Shown here piece after piece: positions 27,641-35,479 of a DNA stretch of 64,000 bases. Numbering within the stretch: position 1 is the first letter of the stretch; the number at the start of each line of letters is the position of its first letter. The DNA is from Marispirochaeta aestuarii (GTDB taxonomy: Bacteria; Spirochaetota; Spirochaetia; JC444; Marispirochaetaceae): the NCBI RefSeq assembly GCF_002087085.1, contig NZ_MWQY01000017.1:1-64000 (forward strand). Reading direction: 5' to 3'. The translations under genes and the position numbers were made by a program. Under the pieces are notes generated by a model that saw only the letters and a program-made list of their open reading frames with translations, did no database searches and was not told the DNA's origin.

Positions 27641-28183
27641 CTATTCAACCACAATCTTCGAAAGCCATTTTACCCAGTTGGATCCGTCGTGGCTGCCGGC
27701 GGCCAGTCGCAGGGGAAATCCATGTACCCGGTGGAACTGCCTGCCGTTGAACTCCCAGGCAATCAGCATGTCATCTTTCATGGCTTCATTAACCGGAAAG
27801 CGCGTCCTGTAGGAGCCGTCGGGGGTCGAGAATATCACCATCTTTGCGTCCCGGCGTATTCCTGCCCGTTCAAGGAGGGTACGTACCGTAACACCTGTCC
27901 AGATTCCCGAATCAGTAAAGGTATCGACACAGATCAGATCCAGCTTTTCCCGGACCGTGGGCAGGGCTTTTACCTCCGCAAATGACAGGGAGAGGGGACG
28001 TCGCACTTTTCCGCTTACCGTAAGGCGGTAGCTCTCTTCGTCCAGGTCAAAGGGTTTTCCCGTTACATGAAGACCGTCAAAGAACTCACCGAACTCAAAC
28101 TCCCGTTCCTCGGCTGCAGAAAAGGCCGCCAGGATAAAAATAAGACTTAGAACTGTCAGTACTTTTTTCATGTCCAGCTTCAC
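27641..28183 (-). CDS. Exported molybdopterin-domain oxidoreductase-like protein
   Basis: The 180-residue protein has a signal peptide (to about 23) and a small sulfite-oxidase-like fold: YRLTVSGKVRRPLSLSFAEVKAL, LDLICVDTFTDSGIWTGVTVRTLLERAG with the Cys that binds molybdenum in the family (near 84), then FSTPDGSYRTRFPV and HGFPLRLAAG. It lacks the heme and dimerisation domains of real sulfite oxidases and is close to the minimal domain. The GTG at 28183 overlaps the glutaredoxin stop (GTGA), so the two are coupled; an ATG four codons on is an alternative. Substrate and partner are unknown. Cofactor genes are not in the window. Confidence 0.75.
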   Translation of the reverse strand: MKLDMKKVLTVLSLIFILAAFSAAEEREFEFGEFFDGLHVTGKPFDLDEESYRLTVSGKVRRPLSLSFAEVKALPTVREKLDLICVDTFTDSGIWTGVTVRTLLERAGIRRDAKMVIFSTPDGSYRTRFPVNEAMKDDMLIAWEFNGRQFHRVHGFPLRLAAGSHDGSNWVKWLSKIVVE

Positions 28184-28485
28184 CGGACTTCAGCTGCCTG
28201 CCTCAGTTTCTGCTGCCAGATGGTCTGATCGAAGCCATACAGAAAATCATTATCCGTTTTCAAAACAGGGTAGACTATGGATTTTCCCCCTGCGGGTTCA
28301 ATTTTACGTTTTATTCTGACAATCTCTTTTTTCGGGAGTCTGTCCACCTGAAGATACCGAAAAGAAAGCCCCATACTCTCCAGGAGTTCCTTTGCCTCTC
28401 TGCAGTGATCGCAGAAAGAGAGACCGTAGAGCGTCAGTTCCGGTGTTTCAAGCCCGCCTTCCGGTTTGGTATAATCTGCCTTCAT
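28180..28485 (-). CDS. Glutaredoxin-like thiol oxidoreductase
   Basis: The 101-residue protein has the thioredoxin-fold start LTLYGLSFCDHCREAKELLE with the redox pair C-D-H-C near residues 25-28. The cis-Pro lies in SIVYPVLK. There is no signal peptide, so it acts in the cytosol. It is the first gene of a two-gene unit with the exported molybdopterin-domain protein, an unusual pairing. Confidence 0.75.
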   Translation of the reverse strand: MKADYTKPEGGLETPELTLYGLSFCDHCREAKELLESMGLSFRYLQVDRLPKKEIVRIKRKIEPAGGKSIVYPVLKTDNDFLYGFDQTIWQQKLRQAAEVR

Positions 28486-28589
28486 CAGGAGTTCCTCCCT
28501 GTCGATTCACTAGGTTTCTCAGAATCAGTTATATATATAATACACACTATATAAAGATAGTAGTTGTCTCCTGTCTGGTCAAGATAAAG

Positions 28590-28618
28590 TTGCCAAAACC
28601 GGGGTCGAGCAGTATTTT
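28590..28618 (+). promoter_or_regulatory. Candidate promoter for lipA, near-leaderless
   Basis: TTGCCA (28590-28595), a 17-nt spacer, then TATTTT (28613-28618). The lipA ATG at 28627 is 8 nt on, with no ribosome site between. Confidence 0.45.
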
Positions 28619-28626
28619 AAGCACCT

Positions 28627-29526
28627 ATGAAGCGTAGTTTTAATTACACCCGAAAACCTGCCTGGATCCGCATGAGTCTTCTTACCAACAGGGATTTCAA
28701 TACGATAAAAAAGAGGGTGGGAGAGCGCAGCCTCACAACGGTCTGCGAAGAAGCCCGCTGTCCCAACATCCACGAGTGCTGGGGAGAACACCGAACTGCC
28801 ACCTTTATGATCCTGGGGGACACCTGTACACGGCGCTGCCGGTTTTGTGCGGTAAAAACCGGAATTCCCGGAGAAGTGGATCTGGCGGAACCCCTGAGGG
28901 TGGCCCGCACCATAAGCGAGATGGGAGCCGCCCACGCGGTCATTACCATGGTAAACCGGGACGATCTTGATGACGGAGGAGCAGCTGTCATGGCTGCCAC
29001 GGTACGTAAGGTTCATGAACTATCGCCGGATTGCAGCGTGGAGGTGCTCTCCTCCGATCTGATGGGGGATAAAAAGAGCCTTGAAATCATGATGGATGCG
29101 GAACCGGAGATCATGAGCCACAACCTCGAGACGGTTCGACGCCTGACCTCCGGGGTGCGGTCAAGATCTGACTACGACCGTTCTCTGGGTTTTCTGCGAA
29201 TGGTAAAGGAGATTGATCCTCAGAAGCTCACCAAGTCGAGTCTGATGCTGGGTCTCGGGGAAGAAAAGCATGAGGTACTGCAGACCATGGACGACCTCCG
29301 GGCGGTGGGGGTGGAGATCATCAACCTCGGGCAGTACCTTCAGCCTGGGCGTACTAATCTGCCGGTGGTCCGGTACTGGGAACCGGAGGAGTTCGACGAA
29401 CTGAAAAACGCCGCCCTGCATCGGGGTTTTCTGCACTGCGAATCAGGCCCCATGGTACGTTCGAGCTACCACGCCGGCGACCAGTATCAGCTTATACGAC
29501 AGCGGCTCCTGAGGGAAAGGGCTTAG
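28627..29526 (+). CDS. lipA: Lipoyl synthase
   Basis: This radical-SAM enzyme inserts two sulfurs into octanoyl chains on lipoate-dependent proteins. The 299-residue protein shows both iron-sulfur sites. The auxiliary cluster motif is in CEEARCPNIHECWGE (near 40-54), and the radical-SAM CxxxCxxC is in GDTCTRRCRFCAV (near 64-76). RSSYHAG at the end is the usual third ligand of the auxiliary cluster. The length and start are typical. It is monocistronic, and its stop overlaps the convergent flavin reductase by 4 bp. No lipB is in the window. Confidence 0.95.
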   Translation: MKRSFNYTRKPAWIRMSLLTNRDFNTIKKRVGERSLTTVCEEARCPNIHECWGEHRTATFMILGDTCTRRCRFCAVKTGIPGEVDLAEPLRVARTISEMGAAHAVITMVNRDDLDDGGAAVMAATVRKVHELSPDCSVEVLSSDLMGDKKSLEIMMDAEPEIMSHNLETVRRLTSGVRSRSDYDRSLGFLRMVKEIDPQKLTKSSLMLGLGEEKHEVLQTMDDLRAVGVEIINLGQYLQPGRTNLPVVRYWEPEEFDELKNAALHRGFLHCESGPMVRSSYHAGDQYQLIRQRLLRERA

Positions 29527-30185
29527 AAATAAATTTCCGCCTTCAACTGTTCCCGCCGAAATCCTGTTTTCCGGGCAAGACTGAAAAGTTCGTAGATCAT
29601 GTCGCTGTTTCCACAGGCATAGATTGTATCGAAACTGTTTAAAAAGTCCGGATTTGCCCGAAGGTATCCGGTTACCCTGCCGGAAAATGTACCTGAAGGT
29701 GCATCCCCCCTGCTGACACAGAGAATCAGTCTTCCGGAGCTAAAATCCCCGTGCAGGTAATCTTCCATAGCAAAGCGGACCCCATGGAGCAGGGTATAAT
29801 CGGGTTGTTTCTCCGGTTCTGATGAGATGTGCACAAGGGAAGTAAAGGGAGCTATTCCGGTGCCCGTGGCGGCGAAGAGTATTCTTCCCTTCCGGCCTGC
29901 TTCAGGCAGAAGAAAGTCCCCGAAGGGTCCCCGGATTTCGAGAGAGTCCCCCGCTTTCAGCTCCGCCAGCACCGGGGTAACCAGACCTTGAGGGATGCGT
30001 CGGAAGAGGATGCGTCCTTCCCCTGATCCGGGTGCCGATGCAAGGGAGTATTCCCTCAGATGACCCATGCCTGCGGGCCCGGCCATTATGTACTGACCGG
30101 GTCTGAAGGAAAATGCTTCCAGGGAAAAATGTAAAGCATAGACTTCGTTGCCGAAATACTCCCTGGCGATTACCGGGCACAGCAC
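29523..30185 (-). CDS. Ferredoxin-NADP reductase-family flavoprotein
   Basis: The 220-residue protein has the two-domain plan of FNR-like reductases: an FAD part with FRPGQYIMAG and LREYSLASAP near 27-55, and an NAD(P)H part with ILFAATGTGIAPFTSLV near 105-121 and IYACGNSDMIYEL near the end. It moves electrons between NAD(P)H and an iron-sulfur or flavin partner; the partner is unknown. It follows the TPM gene by 6 bp and may be read from the same transcript. Confidence 0.8.
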   Translation of the reverse strand: MLCPVIAREYFGNEVYALHFSLEAFSFRPGQYIMAGPAGMGHLREYSLASAPGSGEGRILFRRIPQGLVTPVLAELKAGDSLEIRGPFGDFLLPEAGRKGRILFAATGTGIAPFTSLVHISSEPEKQPDYTLLHGVRFAMEDYLHGDFSSGRLILCVSRGDAPSGTFSGRVTGYLRANPDFLNSFDTIYACGNSDMIYELFSLARKTGFRREQLKAEIYF

Positions 30186-30191
30186 AGGATC

Positions 30192-30968
30192 CTACCAGCC
30201 CCCGGAGGCCCCTCCGCCTCCGAAACCTCCACCGCCGCCGGAGAACCCGCCCCCGCCGAAGCCACCACGGGAGTAGCCGCTTCTGCCGCGGCTGCCTGCG
30301 CTGCCAAGCAGGGCCCCCCAGAACAGGGCGCTGCCGAAGGAACCGCCCATTCTGCGGCGCCGGAAGATCATGCTGAGAAAAATGATCACGGCGAAGGCAA
30401 AAAAGTTAAAAGCCGCGCCTTCTTCGCTTCTCGATTGTTCCCGTTGCGAGGCGGCCAGCGCCTGGGGAGATATATCCGCTTCGCCGCTTACAATTCCTCC
30501 GATGGCCTGCACCGCCTTCAGAATCCCCCCGTCAAAATCGCCGGCCCGGAATCGGGGCTGAATTATCTCCCGGATAATAAAGCCGCTCTTGATGTCTGTC
30601 AGGCTGCCCTCAAGGCCGTAGCCTGTCTCGATACGGATCTTTTTCTCCTTCATGGCAACCAGAAGCAGCACCCCGTCGTCCCGGTCGGCGTTTCCCAGCT
30701 TCCACTGGTCGGTAACCCGGATGGAGTAAGCCTCCAGGGATTCTCCTTCAAGACCCGGAAGCGTCAGGACGGCGATCTGTGGACCCGCCTGTTTTTCCAC
30801 CGCTTCAAGATAGGCGGATATCTCCTCTTCGGCCCTGGCGGAGAGGATTCCCGCCTGATCGTTTACCCGTCCTGTAAGAGGCGGTACCTCCAGGGACAGA
30901 AGCGGGAGACTGAATAGCAGGAGAAACAGGGATATCAGGACCGTTACTGTACCTTTTCTTATCTTCAC
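30192..30968 (-). CDS. TPM-domain membrane protein with glycine-rich tail
   Basis: The 258-residue protein has an N-terminal signal or membrane helix (about 6-25), a TPM domain (VPPLTGRVNDQAGILS through RIETGYGLEGSLTD, about 26-165), a second membrane helix (about 195-210), and a tail of repeated Gly, Ser and Phe (ending FGGGGASGGW). TPM proteins with this tail occur with LemA; roles in envelope assembly and photosystem repair have been proposed for relatives. The GTG at 30968 overlaps the preceding stop (GTGA), which fixes the start; a longer frame to 31058 is less likely. Confidence 0.8.
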   Translation of the reverse strand: MKIRKGTVTVLISLFLLLFSLPLLSLEVPPLTGRVNDQAGILSARAEEEISAYLEAVEKQAGPQIAVLTLPGLEGESLEAYSIRVTDQWKLGNADRDDGVLLLVAMKEKKIRIETGYGLEGSLTDIKSGFIIREIIQPRFRAGDFDGGILKAVQAIGGIVSGEADISPQALAASQREQSRSEEGAAFNFFAFAVIIFLSMIFRRRRMGGSFGSALFWGALLGSAGSRGRSGYSRGGFGGGGFSGGGGGFGGGGASGGW

Positions 30969-31642
30969 GATCCGCTCTCCAGTTCTTCCGGGGCGTTTCC
31001 CAGTTCGTTTGTATCCTTCTGCCGCCTTTCGACCTTCTGGGCGAGAATATCTCCGCACTCCTTTACCGCTTCAACAATGGCATCGGCAATCTTTCCTGCG
31101 GAGATTTTGCTGATCATTCCGTTCACAATGCTCGTCCAGGTTTCCGGATCGACCTTCTCGTTTATCCCCCGGTCGGCAATCAGTTCGACCCGGCGTTCCA
31201 GCAGGGAGACAAAAATAAGGATACCCGTGTGGTCCAGGGTATCATGGACGCCTGCTTCCATAAAGTGTCGCCGGGCCCGGGCCTGGACCGCTGCGGCCAT
31301 CGCTTTTTTCGGTATGATCAGCCTGTCAACTCCAGGTATCTGGGCCAGAAAATAGGCAAGGGCGCCGGAGAACAGGGCAATCCAGCTGTAAATAAAAGGC
31401 AGCAGCCCGGGATTGAAATCCCAGTACAGGGCGGAAAAAAAGGCCTCCATTCTGCTGTCCATAAGTGCCGCAGCGGTAAAGACAATAAAGCCGACGATGA
31501 GCGCGAAGACCAGCTCCCGGAACCCGTAGTCGTCACTCTCGGCGATTACGGCGGTGGCTATTTCTCCGCCGCTTTTTTTTTCTGCCTCCGCGACAGCTGC
31601 GGCGATACGCCGGCTGTCGTTTTCAGATAATAGTGGTTTCAT
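30965..31642 (-). CDS. TPM-domain protein (second copy)
   Basis: The 225-residue protein has a TPM domain split by two membrane helices (about 42-62 and 78-100): the front is SENDSRRIAAAVAEAEKKSGGEIATAVI, the back is HTGILIFVSLLERRVELIADRGI and KIADAIVEAVKECGDILA. It differs from its neighbour by lacking the glycine-rich tail. It lies 9 bp after lemA, in a lemA-TPM-TPM run that is common in bacteria. Confidence 0.8.
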   Translation of the reverse strand: MKPLLSENDSRRIAAAVAEAEKKSGGEIATAVIAESDDYGFRELVFALIVGFIVFTAAALMDSRMEAFFSALYWDFNPGLLPFIYSWIALFSGALAYFLAQIPGVDRLIIPKKAMAAAVQARARRHFMEAGVHDTLDHTGILIFVSLLERRVELIADRGINEKVDPETWTSIVNGMISKISAGKIADAIVEAVKECGDILAQKVERRQKDTNELGNAPEELESGS

Positions 31643-31651
31643 ATGTATTTC

Positions 31652-32260
31652 CTAAAAGGATACCTGCGGTGCGCTGGATGCTCCCTCGGTTGCGGAAAAA
31701 TAGGCCTTTTCCCGGAAACCCATCATGTTGGCAATGATTACCCGTGGAAACTGCCTGATGTAGGTGTTATAGCTTCGTGCAGTCTCGTTGAAGCGCTGTC
31801 GTTCCACGGCTATGCGATTCTCCGTACCTTCCAGCTGATCCTGCAGAGCCAGAAAGTTCTGGTTTGACTTCAGATCGGGATAGTTCTCGGTAATCATCAA
31901 GAGGCGCTGAAGGGCGGAACCAAGTCCCGCCTGGGCCTCCTGAAAACGTGCAAAGGCTTCCGGATCCTCCAGCAGGGACTCATCCATCTGCATAACTCCG
32001 CCGGCTCTGCTCCTGGCCTCGGTAACGGCGGTGAGGGTCTCCTGCTCCTGATTTGCAAAACCCTTGACTGTCTCCACCAGATTGGGAATCAGATCGTAGC
32101 GGCGCTGGTACTGGTTCTCCACCTGCGCCCAGGCAGCCTTGACGGATTCATCCATGCTTACCATGGAGTTGTAGGTACTCCGGAAACTGCTGTACATTAA
32201 AAAAAGGAGAACGAAAATAACACCCAGGACTATAAGTCCCGTACGTAATCCCTTGCTCAT
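31652..32260 (-). CDS. lemA: LemA-family membrane protein
   Basis: The 202-residue protein has one N-terminal membrane helix (about 7-25) and a long helical bundle: VKAAWAQVENQYQRRYDLIPNLVETVKG near 40-67 and ENYPDLKSNQNFLALQDQLEGTENRIAVERQRFNE near 140-175, both LemA signatures. The function is still unclear in the family; it is a membrane scaffold. GGGAGG precedes the ATG. It heads the lemA-TPM-TPM(-FNR) unit. Confidence 0.9.
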   Translation of the reverse strand: MSKGLRTGLIVLGVIFVLLFLMYSSFRSTYNSMVSMDESVKAAWAQVENQYQRRYDLIPNLVETVKGFANQEQETLTAVTEARSRAGGVMQMDESLLEDPEAFARFQEAQAGLGSALQRLLMITENYPDLKSNQNFLALQDQLEGTENRIAVERQRFNETARSYNTYIRQFPRVIIANMMGFREKAYFSATEGASSAPQVSF

Positions 32261-32379
32261 TGAACCTCCCGGCCCGGTGCTGCGGACACCATTTTTCTGT
32301 ATGTATCACACTATAATACAAAGGAGACGTTCCATCGTCCACCACCCCGGCTTTTACCTGGAGGTATTTCTGAAACTCC

Positions 32380-32408
32380 TTGTAAAAAATGGAACCCTCA
32401 TCTATTAT
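32380..32408 (+). promoter_or_regulatory. Candidate promoter for murC, near-leaderless
   Basis: TTGTAA (32380-32385), a 17-nt spacer, then TATTAT (32403-32408). The murC ATG at 32417 is 8 nt on, with no ribosome site. Confidence 0.45.
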
Positions 32409-32416
32409 ATCCGGCA

Positions 32417-33838
32417 ATGATCGATTTCAGTTCCGGACCACAGGTGTATTGTATCGGTATCAAGGGTACCGGAATGTGCGCACTGGCAGAATACTGTCGG
32501 CATGCAGGGGCCAATGTGGAGGGCTCGGATGTACAGGAGGTCTTCTATACCGATGAGATCCTGAAGTCTCTTGAAATACCCGTGCATACGCCCTTCAAAA
32601 GCGGGAATCTTCCCTCCCATATCGACTATCTTTTCTATTCCGCCGCCTATGACGCGGACAACAACCCGGAACTGGCGGAAGCCTCCCGGAGGGGCATCCC
32701 GGGAATGAGCTATCCCCAGGCTTTGGGGATGATCTCCCGGGGACAGCCCACCGGCGCGGTGGCCGGGGTCCACGGTAAAACCACGACCACTGCCCTGGCG
32801 GGTTCCATGGCTCAGGCCGCGGGCCTTCCCGTGGGAGTGATTGTCGGGTCGGGGGTTTCAAACTTCGACGGGCGCTCCTGCCTCTTCCTGGGAGACAAGG
32901 GTCTCATTGCCGAGACATGCGAATACCGTCGGCACTTTCTGAACATTTCTCCCCGCTGGCTGATTGTAACCAGTATAGAACCGGACCACCTGGATTATTT
33001 CAGGGATTACGGCGACATATTCGACGCCTTTACCGAGTACGCCCTGAAGCTGCCTGAAAACGGGACTCTTATCTACTGTGCGGACGATGCCGGGGCCTCG
33101 GAACTGGCCGGAAAAATGCGCATCCTTCGTGCCGACCTTCGCCTGATACCCTACGGTTTTTCCGCGGACGGCGAATATGGTATTCAAAATTACCGGGTGG
33201 AGGGAGAGCGGCTTGTTGCAGAACTGGCCGGTTTCAGTAAGCCTCTCCGGCTCCGCATCCCCGGCCGCCACAGCGTTCTGAATGCCGCCGCCGCCGCTGC
33301 CCTTGTAACTGTCATGGGGGCGGATCTGGGACTGAGTCTGGACAGGCAGAAACTGCTTTCTGGCTGCGAAGAATTCCGGGGAAGCCGCAGGCGCAGCGAG
33401 ATAGTCGGCGAGGCCGGAGGGATACTCTTCATGGACGACTACGCCCATCATCCCACGGCAATACGCACCACCCTCCGGGGACTGCGGGAGTTCTATCCCC
33501 ACCGGCGCCTGGTAGTGGATTTCATGTCCCACACCTATTCCCGTACGGCAGCCCTTTTCGACGGATTTGCCGCAGCCTTCGGCGATGCGGATGAACTGGT
33601 TCTCCACGATATTTACGCCTCTGCCCGGGAGGATTCCGGGGGAGTGAGCGGAGAACAGCTTTACCGGAAAACCGCGGAGAACCACCCCTCCGTACGCTAC
33701 TATCCTGAACCGGCGGACTCCCTGGAAGAGCTGGATTCTTTGCTCTCTCCGGGAGACCTTTTCATCAGCATGGGAGCGGGAAACAACTGGCTGGTAAGTC
33801 ACGAACTCTATAAACGACGGAAAGGAAGGTCAGCATGA
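32417..33838 (+). CDS. murC: UDP-N-acetylmuramate-alanine ligase (MurC family)
   Basis: The 473-residue Mur ligase adds the first amino acid to UDP-MurNAc in peptidoglycan synthesis. It has the N-terminal nucleotide fold with GIKGTGMCALAEY near 10-22, the ATP loop AVAGVHGKTTTTAL near 113-126, and the Mur central and C-terminal domains (GRHSVLNAAAAAAL, FMDDYAHHPTAIRTTL). The DDYAHHPT motif is shared by MurC and Mpl. I favour MurC because the N-terminus matches MurC more than Mpl, but the recycling ligase Mpl is possible. It overlaps yicC by 4 bp. Confidence 0.8.
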   Translation: MIDFSSGPQVYCIGIKGTGMCALAEYCRHAGANVEGSDVQEVFYTDEILKSLEIPVHTPFKSGNLPSHIDYLFYSAAYDADNNPELAEASRRGIPGMSYPQALGMISRGQPTGAVAGVHGKTTTTALAGSMAQAAGLPVGVIVGSGVSNFDGRSCLFLGDKGLIAETCEYRRHFLNISPRWLIVTSIEPDHLDYFRDYGDIFDAFTEYALKLPENGTLIYCADDAGASELAGKMRILRADLRLIPYGFSADGEYGIQNYRVEGERLVAELAGFSKPLRLRIPGRHSVLNAAAAAALVTVMGADLGLSLDRQKLLSGCEEFRGSRRRSEIVGEAGGILFMDDYAHHPTAIRTTLRGLREFYPHRRLVVDFMSHTYSRTAALFDGFAAAFGDADELVLHDIYASAREDSGGVSGEQLYRKTAENHPSVRYYPEPADSLEELDSLLSPGDLFISMGAGNNWLVSHELYKRRKGRSA

Positions 33839-34701
33839 TCAGCATGACGGGTTACGGCTACTGCGAGGAGGAAACCGAGAAGCTCTATCTCTCGGTGGAG
33901 ATAAAGTCGGTTAACAACCGCTACCTGGACATTCAGATCAATCTTCCGCCTTTTTTGAATCCTCTGGAACCTCGGCTGCGGGAGTTCATCAGCTCCCGGG
34001 TCCGACGGGGAAGAGTCGAGGTGTATATACGTCTGCGGGAGCTGGAAGAGGAACTGAAGGTTCACCTGGACCAGTCAGTGGCTTCCGAGTATGCGGAAAT
34101 CCTGCGGCGGCTTGCCGAACAGACGGGAATAACGGAACCCCTGCGCCTTGATCATCTGCTGGGAATGGAGGGTATTCTGAAAAGTACCCGGAGCCGCGAC
34201 CTCGAGCGTTACTGGGATGCAATTCAGCCGCTTTTGAGCCGGGCCTTTAATGATTTTTCCCTCACCCGTAAAAAGGAGGGGAGTGCGACAAAACAGGATA
34301 TTCTCCGGCATATCGAAATTATCCGGGAGGCTCTTTCAGGGGTGGAGGTTTTAAAAGACGACCTGGAAAGCTACTTTACGGAAACCGTGCGGGGAAAATT
34401 CCAGGAGGTCGTGGGAGACCAGGTGGAGGAGAGCAGGGTTCTGACGGAAATCGCATCCCTGATGGTCAAATACTCCATCAACGAAGAGCTTGTACGCCTT
34501 AAAGGACACCTGAAGAGTTTCAGCAGCATTGCGGAATCCGAGGATGCCGTGGGAAAAAAACTTGATTTTCTGGCCCAGGAGATACACCGGGAAATAAATA
34601 CCATCGGATCAAAAAGTGTTCAGTACGATATCAGCAGCGGCGTCGTTTCCATGAAGGACGCCCTTGAAAATATACGGGAGCAACTGAGAAATGTCGAATA
34701 G
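33835..34701 (+). CDS. yicC: YicC-family endoribonuclease-like protein
   Basis: The 288-residue protein has the YicC signature: MISMTGYGYCEEETEKLYLSVE at its very start region, followed by EIKSVNNRYLDIQ, and at the end EIHREINTIGSKSVQYDIS. Family members cut RNA and affect sRNA turnover. The neighbourhood yicC-nucleotide kinase-rpoZ is the same as in many bacteria. It overlaps murC and the kinase gene, so translation is coupled. Confidence 0.88.
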   Translation: MISMTGYGYCEEETEKLYLSVEIKSVNNRYLDIQINLPPFLNPLEPRLREFISSRVRRGRVEVYIRLRELEEELKVHLDQSVASEYAEILRRLAEQTGITEPLRLDHLLGMEGILKSTRSRDLERYWDAIQPLLSRAFNDFSLTRKKEGSATKQDILRHIEIIREALSGVEVLKDDLESYFTETVRGKFQEVVGDQVEESRVLTEIASLMVKYSINEELVRLKGHLKSFSSIAESEDAVGKKLDFLAQEIHREINTIGSKSVQYDISSGVVSMKDALENIREQLRNVE

Positions 34702-35230
34702 AAGAGGAATTATTGCCATATCAGGAAAGAGCGGCTGCGGTAATACCACCGTCACTCATCTGGTGGCCGAAAAGCTGGGCTTTCGTGTGGTGAACTATAC
34801 CTTCCGGACCATGGCCAGGGAGATGGATATCTCCTTCGACGAGCTCTGTGCTCTGGCCGAAAAGGACGATGCCTACGATCTCAGACTCGACCACAGGCAG
34901 GTCGAACTCGCCAGGGAGGGTAACTGTGTTCTGGGTTCCCGCCTCGCTATCTGGCTTTTGAAGGAGGAAGCGGACCTGACAGTTTTTCTCGACGCCTCCC
35001 TGGAAATACGGGCCGAACGCATCGCATCCCGTGAGGGAGGAACACACATCGAGGTTATGGAAAAAACCGTCGCCCGGGACCAGCGGGATCATGAGCGCTA
35101 TAAAAGAATTTACGGTTATAATAACGACGATTACCGTTTTGCCGATCTCATTATCGACACCTCCGTGTCGGACCAGTACGAGGTTGCCGGACAGATAGTT
35201 CAACAGTACCGTAATCTCGGCAGGGATTGA
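34691..35230 (+). CDS. Cytidylate-kinase-like protein with altered P-loop
   Basis: The 179-residue protein looks like the short (d)CMP kinases. It has an N-terminal loop AISGKSGCGNTTVTHL, LDHRQVELAREGNCVLGSRLAIWL and LTVFLDASLEIRAERIASRE. The usual Walker A Lys is Asn (GCGNTT instead of GxGKT); a Lys two residues after the first Ser-Gly might replace it, as in some deviant P-loops. It occupies the position where gmk usually stands between yicC and rpoZ, so a nucleoside-monophosphate kinase role is plausible, but the residue change means this needs testing. It overlaps yicC by 11 bp. Confidence 0.65.
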   Translation: MSNRRGIIAISGKSGCGNTTVTHLVAEKLGFRVVNYTFRTMAREMDISFDELCALAEKDDAYDLRLDHRQVELAREGNCVLGSRLAIWLLKEEADLTVFLDASLEIRAERIASREGGTHIEVMEKTVARDQRDHERYKRIYGYNNDDYRFADLIIDTSVSDQYEVAGQIVQQYRNLGRD

Positions 35231-35256
35231 GTCTCAGGGACATTTTCTGCTATAAT
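35227..35256 (+). promoter_or_regulatory. Candidate sigma-70 promoter for rpoZ
   Basis: TTGAGT (35227-35232), an 18-nt spacer, then a perfect TATAAT (35251-35256). The predicted start near 35263 leaves about 25 nt before the rpoZ ATG. It overlaps the stop of the kinase gene. Confidence 0.6.
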
Positions 35257-35287
35257 TCCATGCAATATACAGAGTAAGGCGGTTTAG

Positions 35288-35479
35288 ATGATAATTCCAT
35301 TGGACCTACTGGTGGACAACACGGACAACGTATACGAAATGACCTGCGCCGCCATTCGCCGGGCTGTACAGGTTACCATTACCGGAGACGAGGAGCTCGA
35401 AGAGGACGGCGGTAAGGTTGTATCCACGGCGATCAAACAGGTCCTTACACGGACCGTGCAATACAGGCTTGAAGAGTAA
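35288..35479 (+). CDS. rpoZ: RNA polymerase omega subunit
   Basis: The 63-residue protein matches short omega subunits: it begins with IPLDLLVDNTDNVYEMTCAAIRRA, where omega proteins typically have a sequence ending in YxLvxxAakRArQ, and continues with a Gly/Glu-rich loop and KVVSTAIKQVLTRTVQYRL. Omega helps fold and stabilise the beta' subunit. The place after yicC and a nucleotide kinase supports the call, although the protein is at the low end of the length range. Confidence 0.7.
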   Translation: MIIPLDLLVDNTDNVYEMTCAAIRRAVQVTITGDEELEEDGGKVVSTAIKQVLTRTVQYRLEE

